A DNA stretch of 54,243 bases from Terriglobales bacterium (GTDB lineage Bacteria; Acidobacteriota; Terriglobia; Terriglobales; Acidobacteriaceae): the NCBI GenBank assembly GCA_015654835.1, contig JAATGG010000125.1, positions 1-54,243 of the forward strand. Reading direction: 5' to 3'. Position 1 is the first letter of the stretch; each line of letters opens with the position of its first letter. This document shows, piece by piece, positions 9,207 through 19,546 of the stretch. The notes beneath the pieces were generated by a model. The model saw only the letters and a list, made by a program, of their open reading frames with translations, did not search any database and was not told the origin of the DNA. The position numbers were made by a program, and so were the translations under genes.

Positions 9207-9319
9207 AGCGTTTTCGAGCCTGCTCTTCACAGAATGCATCGTGCCAAGGGGCAATTCCTCAAGGAATTGGCCCCTTGCGCGCTGCCAGACATGTTCATGG
9301 ATGAATCGAAAGCGCCTTA
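9207..9319. repeat. Dispersed hairpin element, copy A
   Basis: A 113-bp intergenic element flanked by degenerate inverted ends (AGCGTTTTCGA at the left, TCGAAAGCGCCTTA at the right) around a central hairpin: CAAGGGGCAATTCC pairs with GGAATTGGCCCCTTG with one bulged base. It aligns over its whole length with the element at 24921-25034; both contain GCATCGTGC and GGCAATTCCT at equivalent positions. The right end contains the TAA stop of engB. By position it can also serve as a terminator between the convergent pseudopilin and engB genes. Confidence 0.7.
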
Positions 9320-9910
9320 GTCCGCTTCGCCGCTCACAGCCTCGATCCGGCTCCAGAGTTCCTTGATCCCATAGCCGGTTTTTGAGGAAACGGGCAGCAC
9401 CTCGTCCAGCTCAAGGCCTTTTTTCAGCGCCGTCATGTTGCGGGTGCGCTCGTTGCCGCTGAGCCGGTCGATCTTGGTGGCCACCACGGCAAAATCGCGT
9501 CCCGCGTGCCGCAGCCAATCGATCAGTTGGTGGTCGCTCTCCTGCGGCGGCACATTCGAGTCCACCAGGCAGACGCAGAGGCCGAGTGTCGCGCGACCCA
9601 TCAGGTAGGGCTCGATGAACGCCGGCCAACCTGCCGAAATGGATTTCGAAATCTTGGCATAGCCGTAACCCGGCAGGTCGGCAAACAGTAGCTTAGGCCT
9701 TTGGCTCGGGTCTACCAGCGCAAAAAAGTTGATGGCTCGTGTGCGGCCGGGCGTTTGGGACACACGCGCCGCCTTCTCGCCGACCAGCGAGTTCAACAGG
9801 CTCGACTTGCCGACATTGGAGCGGCCCAAAAAGGCAATTTCCGGCACCGTCGCCGCAGGGAACTGCGCTGCCGCCAGGGCCGAAAGCAAAAATTGAGTGG
9901 TATAGCGCAT
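9317..9910 (-). CDS. engB: Ribosome biogenesis GTP-binding protein EngB (YihA/YsxC)
   Basis: TRAFAC-class GTPase needed for large-subunit ribosome assembly. The 197 aa product has G1 GRSNVGKSS at residues 29-37, the threonine-bearing G2 region TPGRTRAINFF, G3 DLPGYG at 78-83, G4 TKID at 144-147 and a G5-like SSKTG, in normal order and spacing. No convincing ribosome-binding site is seen; it starts 64 nt after the MATE gene on the same strand and may share its transcript. The stop codon lies inside the end of the hairpin repeat at 9207-9319. Confidence 0.95.
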   Translation of the reverse strand: MRYTTQFLLSALAAAQFPAATVPEIAFLGRSNVGKSSLLNSLVGEKAARVSQTPGRTRAINFFALVDPSQRPKLLFADLPGYGYAKISKSISAGWPAFIEPYLMGRATLGLCVCLVDSNVPPQESDHQLIDWLRHAGRDFAVVATKIDRLSGNERTRNMTALKKGLELDEVLPVSSKTGYGIKELWSRIEAVSGEAD

Positions 9911-9974
9911 AAGATGCAGTGGTGAACGAGCCGGCGGGTCAGCAAACGAGCGGGCGAGCGGAAGCCGTCTGTTT

Positions 9975-11297
9975 TCAGAATACAGGAGCCGGCTCGGCGA
10001 AGCTCCGCTCCACCCGCGGCAGCCGCAAACCGAGCGTCAGTCCGCGCACGATGTTGAACACGCAGAAGGCGCACCACAGACCGTGATTGCCCATCAGCCG
10101 CTCCAGCGCAATTGCCAGCAGCAGAAAAACTCCGAAGGACAGCAACATGCTGTCGCGCAGATCGCGGGCGCGCGTCGCGCCGATAAATATGCCGTCCAAC
10201 TGAAACCCCCACACCGAAACCAGGGGCAGCGCGATTGCCCAAGGCAGAAAATGCACGGCCAACAGCCTTACCGATTCCTGATTCGTAAACATCCCCGCAA
10301 GCTGCGTGCCGAAGAGCAGGTACGCCAGCGAAACCAGCGCAGCCACCGCAAAGGCCGAAACCGTCGAGGCGCGCAGAACGGCGCGGTAGTCCGCCACCCG
10401 GCGTGCACCGACCGCCTCGCCGACCAGCGCCTCGGTTGCGTTGGCAAAGCCGTCCAACCCATACGAGGCGATAAAATGCAGGTTCATCAACACCGCGTTT
10501 GCGGCCAGGGTGGCGTCGCCGGCCCGTGCTCCGGCGCGCGTGAAGCAGGCATAGGCGGCGACCAACCCCACGGTGCGCAGCAGAATGTCGCGGTTCAGCG
10601 CAAACAGATGGCGCAGGCTTGGCCCATCCGCCAGTTCTGCCCAGTGCAAGCGGCCCGATGGATGCGCTCCGGCCTGCCGCGTCAGGGCCAGTCCCAGCAG
10701 GCAGCCGGTCCAATCCGCGGTGAGCGTCGCGGTTGCAATGCCGGCCACGCCCCAGTGCAGCCGCATCACCAGCCAAAGCGCCACGGCTACGTTGACCATG
10801 TTGATCGCAGCCTGCAGCAGCAGGGCCGTCCGGGCGCGTTGCCGGCCCAGCAGATACCCGAGAATTGCGTAGTTGGCCAGCGCCGCCGGTGCCGACCAGA
10901 TCCGAATATGGCAATAAATTTCAGCATTCCGATGGACCTCGGCGCTGGCCCCGAGCATTTGAATCGCCAGCGCAATCAGTGGTTCGCGCAGCGCCAGAAC
11001 GACAGTCCCGATCAGCAGTGCCGACAACATGGCCCGCAGAAAATGCAGCCGTAGCGCGTCGTCATCCTGCGCGCCATGAGCCTGGGCCACCAGCCCCGTG
11101 GTCCCCATGCGCAGAAAGCCGAAGGTCCAGAAGACGGCATTGAAGAAGATGCCGCCCACGGCCACGCCGCCCAGCGCCGCCGCTCCCGGCAAGTGGCCAG
11201 ACAAGATCGTGTCCACTGTCGAGAGCAGCGGCTGGGTCAGGTTGGAAAGGATGAGGGGAACCGCCAGCAGGAAAACCCGCCGGTACCAGTAGGCCAT
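9975..11297 (-). CDS. MATE-family efflux transporter (DinF-like)
   Basis: Twelve-helix inner-membrane antiporter of the MATE superfamily, DinF branch. The 440 aa product starts MAYWYRRVFLLAVPLILSNL, followed by DTILSGHLPGAAALGGVAVG in the first conserved loop; hydrophobic segments alternate with short loops to the end. ATG 11297 is chosen over an upstream in-frame TTG (11324) because family homology begins here and a TACAAT hexamer (11305-11310) lies 7 nt before it with no Shine-Dalgarno, suggesting a leaderless message. Substrate unknown. A large palindrome sits just upstream. Confidence 0.85.
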   Translation of the reverse strand: MAYWYRRVFLLAVPLILSNLTQPLLSTVDTILSGHLPGAAALGGVAVGGIFFNAVFWTFGFLRMGTTGLVAQAHGAQDDDALRLHFLRAMLSALLIGTVVLALREPLIALAIQMLGASAEVHRNAEIYCHIRIWSAPAALANYAILGYLLGRQRARTALLLQAAINMVNVAVALWLVMRLHWGVAGIATATLTADWTGCLLGLALTRQAGAHPSGRLHWAELADGPSLRHLFALNRDILLRTVGLVAAYACFTRAGARAGDATLAANAVLMNLHFIASYGLDGFANATEALVGEAVGARRVADYRAVLRASTVSAFAVAALVSLAYLLFGTQLAGMFTNQESVRLLAVHFLPWAIALPLVSVWGFQLDGIFIGATRARDLRDSMLLSFGVFLLLAIALERLMGNHGLWCAFCVFNIVRGLTLGLRLPRVERSFAEPAPVF

Positions 11298-11324
11298 TTC
11301 GTCGATTGTAGCTGTATCCCACAA

Positions 11325-11393
11325 ATGCGAGCGCCCCAGAATCGGGATCGGCGCGGTTCAATCGCACTGATCCCGATTCTGGGGCACTCGCAT
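11325..11393. repeat. 27-bp near-perfect palindrome between lon and the MATE gene
   Basis: Two 27-nt arms (11325-11351 and 11367-11393) are inverted copies with two mismatches, separated by a 15-nt loop. The core arm is GCCCCAGAATCGGGATC. It lies 27 nt beyond the lon stop and directly upstream of the proposed MATE promoter. No T-tract follows, so it may be a Rho-independent-like stop for lon, an operator for the MATE gene, or a dispersed repeat. No second copy was noticed in the window. Confidence 0.75.
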
Positions 11394-11419
11394 CAATCAG
11401 GCAGCCTGGAACGGACGAA

Positions 11420-13843
<2,424 letters not shown>

Positions 13844-13997
13844 TAAATCTATTGGACGCGCAGCAGCGGCTTAGGATTCGCAGCCGCCGGAACGGTTCAT
13901 GTTGGGATTGTACAGCGGAACGGCCTGAAACACTTTCCGGGTCTGGAGATCGATGCCATCAACGGGAGCAGGCTTCGAAAGACGATGAATCCGGATA

Positions 13998-14025
13998 AAA
14001 TGGCCTTCTTCGTTTTCAGGTCAAA
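13998..14025 (-). promoter_or_regulatory. Candidate heat-shock-like (sigma32-type) promoter for lon
   Basis: Read on the minus strand, TTTGACC (14019-14025) is followed after 13 nt by GGCCATTT (13998-14005). This resembles the enterobacterial sigma32 pattern CTTGAAA-N13-CCCCATNT at about 6 of 8 positions in the -10 and 4-5 of 7 in the -35. It would place transcription about 150 nt upstream of lon. The match is partial and consensus sequences in acidobacteria may differ. Confidence 0.3.
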
Positions 14026-14064
14026 TTGCAAAAGGAGTTCTACGGGTTGTTCGATTGGAGACTC

Positions 14065-14091
14065 CCGGGCCTCGATGGGGGCGAGGCCCGG
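14065..14091 (-). terminator. Hairpin after clpX
   Basis: A perfect 10-bp stem (CCGGGCCTCG with CGAGGCCCGG) around a 7-nt loop lies 20 nt past the clpX stop. No T-run follows on the minus strand, so it may stabilise the 3' end or act with other factors. Confidence 0.5.
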
Positions 14092-14110
14092 ATTGCTTTC
14101 GACAAGGGGA

Positions 14111-15382
14111 TTAGCCGGCTTTTTCCAGCAGGCACAGCGACAAATCGCGCCGTTCGACCATTTCCTTGGTAATTTCGATGTCGCGGACCCGCTTGTTATT
14201 GGGCAGATGATACATCAGGTCGAGCATCAGTTCTTCGAGAATCATGCGTAGTCCGCGCGCGCCCACCTTGCGGGCCAGGGCCTCGCGGGCCACTGCGCCG
14301 CTGGCTTCCGGCGTAAAGTGCAGGCGAACATTCTCGAACTCGAACAGACGCTGGTACTGCTTGAGGATGGCGTTGCGCGGCTTGGTCAGGATTTCAATCA
14401 ACGCTGCCTCATCCAGTTCGTCGAGGATGCCCATGACCGGCAGACGGCCGACAAACTCGGGGATCAGGCCGTACTTGATAAGGTCCTGTGGCTCGGTCTT
14501 GCGCAGCAGCTCGGTGTCACGATGCGAGCGAACCGTGGCGGCTTCGGTCTCAACCTCTACCGCCTTGAATCCCAAGGCTTTCTTGCCGACGCGCCGGCCC
14601 ACCACACGCTCCAGGCCGACAAAAGCGCCGCCGCAGATGAAGAGAATGTTGGTGGTGTCGACCGCGGTAAATTCCTGATGCGGATGCTTGCGGCCACCTT
14701 GCGGCGGCACATTGGCCACGGTGCCTTCGAGAATCTTGAGCAGCGCCTGCTGCACGCCTTCACCGGAAACGTCGCGGGTGATGGAGGGATTCTCGTCCTT
14801 GCGGCCGATCTTGTCGATTTCGTCGATATAGATGATGCCCTGCTGCGCGCGGGTGACGTCGCCGTCGGCCGCCTGCAGCAGCTTGAGGATGATGTTTTCG
14901 ACATCCTCGCCCACGTAGCCCGCTTCGGTCAGCGTGGTAGCGTCCACGATGGCGAAGGGCACGTCGAGCATCTTGGCCAGGGTGTGGGCCAGCAGTGTCT
15001 TGCCCGAGCCGGTCGGGCCGATGAGCAGAATGTTCGACTTGGCCAATTCCACTTCATTGTTGCGCATCCGGTTCATCTGAATGCGCTTGTAGTGGTTGTA
15101 GACCGCAACAGCCAGCTTCTTCTTGGTCTGGTCCTGGCCGATAACGTAGTCGTCGAGGAAGCTCTTCACTTCCTGCGGCTTCGGCAGGTGGCCGGCCGTG
15201 GTGGCGGGATGCGCCTCGGTGCGGTCGTCCTCAAGAATCGAATTGCAGACCGCCACGCATTCATCGCAAATGTAGGCGCGGGGGTAGTCGCTGGGCGACG
15301 AGATCAGTTTGGCCACCGCGTCCTGCGATTTGTGGCAGAACGAGCAGCGCAGTGCTTCTTCGGGTCCCGTGCGCGTTTTCAT
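14111..15382 (-). CDS. clpX: ClpX, ATP-dependent unfoldase of ClpXP
   Basis: Hexameric AAA+ unfoldase that feeds SsrA-tagged and other substrates to ClpP. The 423 aa product has the N-terminal C4 zinc finger (Cys13, Cys16, Cys39, Cys42), Walker A GPTGSGKT at 122-129, Walker [10 protein letters not shown] and the sensor regions through [16 protein letters not shown]. The ClpP-docking loop reads LGF at 270-272 rather than the more usual IGF. ATG 15382 has a strong GGGGGGAG 7 nt upstream. It follows clpP by 66 nt. Confidence 0.97.
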   Translation of the reverse strand: MKTRTGPEEALRCSFCHKSQDAVAKLISSPSDYPRAYICDECVAVCNSILEDDRTEAHPATTAGHLPKPQEVKSFLDDYVIGQDQTKKKLAVAVYNHYKRIQMNRMRNNEVELAKSNILLIGPTGSGKTLLAHTLAKMLDVPFAIVDATTLTEAGYVGEDVENIILKLLQAADGDVTRAQQGIIYIDEIDKIGRKDENPSITRDVSGEGVQQALLKILEGTVANVPPQGGRKHPHQEFTAVDTTNILFICGGAFVGLERVVGRRVGKKALGFKAVEVETEAATVRSHRDTELLRKTEPQDLIKYGLIPEFVGRLPVMGILDELDEAALIEILTKPRNAILKQYQRLFEFENVRLHFTPEASGAVAREALARKVGARGLRMILEELMLDLMYHLPNNKRVRDIEITKEMVERRDLSLCLLEKAG

Positions 15383-15448
15383 TGGACTACTCCCCCCGGA
15401 TGATGCCTTCTGTTTTGAGTTCCGCTCAAGGCGGGTCTGGATTGAAAA

Positions 15449-16039
15449 CTACGTACGCGGACGGTCGATGATTTCATCGACAATACCGTATTCCTTGGCT
15501 TGCTGCGAGTTCATGATGAAATCCCGCTCGACGTCGCGTTCAATCTGATCGAGGGGCTGGCCGGTGTGCTTGGCCATCAAGTTGTTGGTAATCTCACGGA
15601 TACGCAGGATTTCGCGGGCATGAATGTCGATGTCCGTGGCCTGCCCGCTCAATCCGCCCATCGAAGGCTGATGGATCAGAATGCGCGAGTTCGGCAGGGC
15701 AAAACGCTTGCCCTTGGTGCCCGCAAGCAGCAAAAATGCGCCCATGCTGGCTGCCTGGCCGATGCAATAGGTCACCACGTTGTTCTTGATGAACTGCATC
15801 GTGTCATAAATCGCCAGACCGGCAGTGATGGAGCCGCCCGGCGAGTTGATGTAGAGCTGGACGTCCTTCTCCGGATCTTCGCCGGAAAGGAACAGCATTT
15901 GAGCCACGATAAGGTTGGCAACCTGGTCGTCAATGGGCGTGCCAAGAAAGATAATGTTGTCGCGTAGCAGACGGGAGTAGATGTCGTAGGCGCGCTCGCC
16001 CCGGCTCGTCTGCTCAACCACCATAGGAACCAATGCCAT
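15449..16039 (-). CDS. clpP: ClpP, proteolytic subunit of Clp proteases
   Basis: Tetradecameric serine protease chamber used by ClpX and ClpC, both encoded in this window. The start is ATG 16039 ([25 protein letters not shown]), giving 196 aa; the frame extends further upstream but without family similarity. The catalytic triad is Ser98 ([11 protein letters not shown]), His123 (LIHQPSMGG) and Asp173 (ERDVERDF). It lies between tig and clpX in the widely conserved order tig-clpP-clpX. Confidence 0.97.
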   Translation of the reverse strand: MALVPMVVEQTSRGERAYDIYSRLLRDNIIFLGTPIDDQVANLIVAQMLFLSGEDPEKDVQLYINSPGGSITAGLAIYDTMQFIKNNVVTYCIGQAASMGAFLLLAGTKGKRFALPNSRILIHQPSMGGLSGQATDIDIHAREILRIREITNNLMAKHTGQPLDQIERDVERDFIMNSQQAKEYGIVDEIIDRPRT

Positions 16040-16136
16040 TGAGTGTTCTTCTCGCACTTCAGTTCGGGGAAGCTTGCTCCCCGTTATTGGGGACCATGCG
16101 GCCAATCTTGCCGGGCCGCACGGCATCTCTAGGACC

Positions 16137-17540
16137 CTACGCGGGTAGCCGTTCGTACAACAGACTCGCGGTTTTTTCGCGTTTCAATTGTTCCCGGATT
16201 CTAGCGAGCCCGCCCTCTTGAGTCAAACGAGCGCGCAGCGTTTCTTCCGGTTCACCGGACTGGATTGCGGCAATCTGCATCTCGCGATCCAGTTCCTCGT
16301 CGCTGACCGTTACGTTCTCCGCCTGACTGATCCGGTCCAGCAGGATAGAAGCCTTCACTTCGGCGGTCGCGCTATCCCGTTGAGCTGCACGCAGACGGCC
16401 AAAATCGAGCTTTCTCATTTGGTCCGTGCTCATGCCCTGGGCCGCCAACGCGCGCAGACCCCGATCCAGACGGGCATCGATCTGCTCCTGCACCAGCGAC
16501 TCGGGCACCGGGAAGGGGTAGCGCTCAATAAGCGCGGCAAAGAGCTTGTCCTTGGTTTCGCCCTCCACGCTGCGGCGCTTGCGGTTGGCAAGGTGCTCGC
16601 GGACGCGGGTTTCCAACTCGGCAAAGGTTTCGTAACTGCCCAGTTCCTTGGCGAAATCGTCGTTCAGTTCCGGCAAGGTGCGCTTCTTGATCGCCTTCAC
16701 TTCGACGTTGTAGGCCACGGTCTTGCCGGCCAGCTTTGGCTCGGGGTACTCGGCCGGATAGATGACCTCGGCCTTCAGTTCCTGGCCGGGCTTGGCGCCG
16801 CGCAGCACGGCGGTGAACGCTTCAACGGTGTCTTTGCCGCCCACTTCAACTAGGGAATCTTCTTCGGAGACCGGCGCAGCCTCGGGCTCGCCCTCAATCA
16901 TGCCGTGGTAGCTGATCTGTGCCCAGTCGCCATCCACCAGGGCGCGGTCTTCTTCGACCGGCTCCACGGTAGCGCGCGACTCGCGCAACTCGGCCAGCTC
17001 CTGCTGGTACTCTTCTTCGGTTACCTCTACGGCCGGCTTTTCTACCGTCACGCTCTGGTAGCCGTCGATGGAGAAATCGGGCAGGTACTCGAAGACAGCT
17101 TTCACATGCAAAGGCTCACCGTCATCGACGGTCAACTCGGTTACCTGGGGCTGCCCCACGGGAACCACGCCCAGATCGCGCACTGCCTGGTTAAAGCGCT
17201 CGGGCAGCAAGCCGTCGATCACGTCCTTGCGGATTTCAGCGGCATACCGGCGCTTGACCACCGTCTCCGGCACCTTGCCGGCGCGGAAGCCAGGAATCTT
17301 GGCATATCTCTGGTAGTTGCGAGTTACCTTGCGGAAAGCCTTCGAGACGTCTTCCGCTGGAATATCGAGCACCAAGTCGCGGGTGCAGTCAGGATTCAGG
17401 ACAGGCCCATGCTGGTGATCGTGGCCTTCATGATCGTGTTCATGCTGGGGGGCGAGATCCTGCGGGGCCTCGACCGTACCAGGTTGGGGATCGTTTTCGA
17501 GAGTGCCGGTTGAACTCAACGTTTTGCCTTCCGGGCGCAT
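16137..17540 (-). CDS. tig: Trigger factor with histidine-rich N-terminal extension
   Basis: Ribosome-bound chaperone with peptidyl-prolyl isomerase activity that meets nascent chains at the exit tunnel. The ribosome-docking signature GFRAGKVP is at residues 84-91, about 40 residues later than in E. coli, because of an N-terminal extension containing an acidic/histidine run (residues 33-44, [12 protein letters not shown]). The PPIase-like domain, arm and C-terminal chaperone regions follow; total 467 aa. Translation may start at ATG 17540 or at TTG 17519, the latter having GGAAGG 7 nt upstream; both keep the His-rich stretch. First gene of tig-clpP-clpX. Confidence 0.93.
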   Translation of the reverse strand: MRPEGKTLSSTGTLENDPQPGTVEAPQDLAPQHEHDHEGHDHQHGPVLNPDCTRDLVLDIPAEDVSKAFRKVTRNYQRYAKIPGFRAGKVPETVVKRRYAAEIRKDVIDGLLPERFNQAVRDLGVVPVGQPQVTELTVDDGEPLHVKAVFEYLPDFSIDGYQSVTVEKPAVEVTEEEYQQELAELRESRATVEPVEEDRALVDGDWAQISYHGMIEGEPEAAPVSEEDSLVEVGGKDTVEAFTAVLRGAKPGQELKAEVIYPAEYPEPKLAGKTVAYNVEVKAIKKRTLPELNDDFAKELGSYETFAELETRVREHLANRKRRSVEGETKDKLFAALIERYPFPVPESLVQEQIDARLDRGLRALAAQGMSTDQMRKLDFGRLRAAQRDSATAEVKASILLDRISQAENVTVSDEELDREMQIAAIQSGEPEETLRARLTQEGGLARIREQLKREKTASLLYERLPA

Positions 17541-17618
17541 AGCGCCAACAAACTGTTACCCGGCGCTGCCGCACAGGGCGATACCAGCTCCGCGTGACCG
17601 GGAAAATATCTTCTCTCA

Positions 17619-17647
17619 ATGGTAAGAGGGATTGGCGGCAGGGTCAA
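17619..17647 (-). promoter_or_regulatory. Candidate sigma70 promoter of tig-clpP-clpX
   Basis: On the minus strand TTGACC (17642-17647) and TACCAT (17619-17624) are separated by exactly 17 bp. Transcription would begin about 70-75 nt upstream of the tig ATG. The -35 matches 5 of 6 and the -10 matches 4 of 6 consensus bases. The -35 lies just beyond the stop of the upstream CPCC gene. Confidence 0.5.
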
Positions 17648-17680
17648 ACCGGCCTGGCAAAGAGCGGCCTTTCAAGGCTT

Positions 17681-17932
17681 CTATTGTTCCGATGCCTGGG
17701 GCTTTCGCACGTAGGGCAGAAAACGGGGGTGGGCGGCACCGCAGACGGCATAGTGCTGGCGAGCCTCCCGGAGGCTCAATTCGCCGTTGACCGTCAGGCG
17801 CACATCGCCCGCGTCGTCATCCTCCTGGCCATCGTCTTCCCACCAGCAAACCGGGCATAACGCCATCGCGCCCGGTGCATCCAGAGTCTTATAGCCGCAG
17901 CAAGGGCAACGGAAACGCGCAAGGATATCCAC
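17681..17932 (-). CDS. Small CPCC-family cysteine-rich protein
   Basis: An 83-residue protein matching the Cys-rich CPCC domain: RCPCCGYKTL, then CPVCWWEDDGQ, then LSLREARQHYAVCGA. The four cysteines in CPCC and CPVC are arranged like a zinc ribbon; no function is established for the family. The start is taken at GTG 17932 because the CPCC motif must be near the N-terminus; no ribosome-binding site supports it. It is on the same strand as tig, just upstream of the proposed tig promoter. Confidence 0.75.
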   Translation of the reverse strand: MDILARFRCPCCGYKTLDAPGAMALCPVCWWEDDGQEDDDAGDVRLTVNGELSLREARQHYAVCGAAHPRFLPYVRKPQASEQ

Positions 17933-18039
17933 ATCAGAATGGACGGATAGGAGGCACCATTTGTTTACACACGAAGCCGGGACGGCAGGGCCGGCCTGAA
18001 GTTAAATCCCTGCCGCGTCCTGAATCAGAACCGCCTGAA

Positions 18040-18230
18040 TCAGAACCGAAAGACCAGCCCGGTCGTGAAGCGGGCCGGAGAGCCATCGCCGGGAGATTGC
18101 GTAGGAGCGCTGATGCGGTCGCCCTCGAAACGCCATGCGAAAAACGGCGCTACCGGCACATCGAGGCCCCCGCCCAGCATATAGGCGAACGAGCCGCGGT
18201 TGCTTCCCTCCCAGCCTCCCACCGGTTCAG
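18040..18230 (-). pseudogene. 3' remnant of an outer-membrane beta-barrel protein
   Basis: The last ~62 codons before the stop at 18040 read like the final strands of an acidobacterial OmpA-type barrel: GSFAYMLGGGLDVPVAPFFA, then WRFEGDRIS, and a C-terminal FTTGLVFRF with the terminal Phe typical of BamA substrates. Upstream in the same frame the sequence stops resembling such a protein and runs into the region of the divergent oxidoreductase gene, so only the end of the gene remains. The rest of the 366-nt interval 17933-18298 shows no other feature apart from a GGGAGG for the next gene. Confidence 0.5.
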
Positions 18231-18298
18231 AGAAGTACACTGATTCGGAATCGCACCGGATTCGGAACAAGCCATAAAAAGGGAGGCAAAAAATCTTG

Positions 18299-19462
18299 AT
18301 GCATCGCTGGAGTTCTTCCACCGTTTTTCCGCCGCGGGCCGTCTTCATCCGCATGTTCTTGCACATGTTCTTGATGGTCCTGTCGGTAGCCATGTTGGGG
18401 GCGTCGCTGGCCCAGGCCCAGCAAGCGCCGATCCGCGTCGCCATCGTGGGCCTTGTGCACGATCATGTCGCCGGCTTTCTCGGCGCATTGCCGCAGCACC
18501 GCGACGTGGATTTAGTGGGCATCGCGGAGCCGGACACCGCCCTGGCGGCCCGCTACGAGAAGCGGTACTCCTTGCCGCACGGCATCTTCTTTACCGGGAT
18601 CGATGCCATGATCGCCGCCAGTCATCCCCAGGCATTGCTCGTGTATACCTCGGTGGGCGACCACCGCAAGGTTATCGAGGTTGCCGGCAAATATGGCTTG
18701 GCCGTGATGGTCGAGAAGCCTTTGACCATCTCGCTCGACGACGCGCTGGCCATTCGCCGCGTCGCTCGCGAGCACCGCATCCAGGTGCTGGTCAACTATG
18801 AAACCACCTGGTATTCGAGCAATCGTGCCGCCTACGACGAGTCCGAAAGCGGCCGCCTGGGCGCGATCCGGCGCGTGGTGGTGCACGATGGCCATGAAGG
18901 GCCGAAAGAGATTGGCGTGAGTCCGCAGTTCCTCAACTGGCTCGCCGATCCGGAGCAGAACGGAGCCGGCGCTCTCTATGATTTTGGCTGCTACGGCGTG
19001 GATCTGATGACCTGGCTGATGCATGGCGAAACGCCGCTGACGGTGACCGCGGTCGTCAATCACGACAAGCCGCAGACCTATCCCAAGGTGGATGACGACT
19101 CGACCATCGTGCTGGCTTATCCGCAGGCCCAGGCCGTAATTCAAGGCTCGTGGAACTGGCCTTTCTCCCGCAAGGACATGGAGGTCTACGGCGCTACCGG
19201 CTATGCCGTCACGGTCGGGCTCGACCGCCTGCGCGTGCGTCACCAGCACGATGCCGACGAGCAGTTGACCAAGCCTGCTCCACTCGGCGCCGAAGAGAAG
19301 GATTCGCTGAGCTATCTGGCCGCCGTGCTGCATGGCCAGATCACGCCCAAGGGCGACCTGACCGCGTTGGATACGAACATGGTGGTGATGCAGATTCTGG
19401 ATGCGGCGCGCGAATCGGCGCGTACCGGCAAGAGCGTTCGCCTGCAGAAGCTGCCGGAGTAA
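18299..19462 (+). CDS. Exported Gfo/Idh/MocA-family oxidoreductase
   Basis: Predicted NAD(P)-dependent sugar or polyol oxidoreductase. The 387 aa product has a Sec-type signal (hydrophobic about 19-36, AQAQQ cleavage region near 40), then a Rossmann fold in which the usual GxGxxG is replaced by VGLVHDHVAGFL, and the family motif EKP at 139-141 with the catalytic-domain segment GALYDFGCYGVDLMTWLM. A signal peptide is uncommon in this family and suggests periplasmic action with cofactor bound. ATG 18299 lies 12 nt from GGGAGG (18281-18286); TTG 18296 is an alternative. Substrate not predictable. Confidence 0.85.
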   Translation: MHRWSSSTVFPPRAVFIRMFLHMFLMVLSVAMLGASLAQAQQAPIRVAIVGLVHDHVAGFLGALPQHRDVDLVGIAEPDTALAARYEKRYSLPHGIFFTGIDAMIAASHPQALLVYTSVGDHRKVIEVAGKYGLAVMVEKPLTISLDDALAIRRVAREHRIQVLVNYETTWYSSNRAAYDESESGRLGAIRRVVVHDGHEGPKEIGVSPQFLNWLADPEQNGAGALYDFGCYGVDLMTWLMHGETPLTVTAVVNHDKPQTYPKVDDDSTIVLAYPQAQAVIQGSWNWPFSRKDMEVYGATGYAVTVGLDRLRVRHQHDADEQLTKPAPLGAEEKDSLSYLAAVLHGQITPKGDLTALDTNMVVMQILDAARESARTGKSVRLQKLPE

Positions 19463-19481
19463 GTTCGGTCCCCAGCCTCAA

Positions 19482-19540
19482 ACAAAAAGCCCACCTTGGC
19501 CGGACCCTGTAACTCGGTCCAGCCAAGGTGGGCTTTTTGT
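19482..19540. terminator. Bidirectional intrinsic terminator
   Basis: Two 25-nt arms (19482-19506 and 19516-19540) are inverted with a single mismatch around a 9-nt loop. The outer ends carry A5/T5 runs, so the hairpin is followed by a T-tract on both strands (ACAAAAAGCCCACC ... GGTGGGCTTTTTGT). It separates the convergent oxidoreductase and aldose-epimerase genes, 19 nt and 6 nt from their stops. Confidence 0.92.
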
Positions 19541-19546
19541 ACGGGC

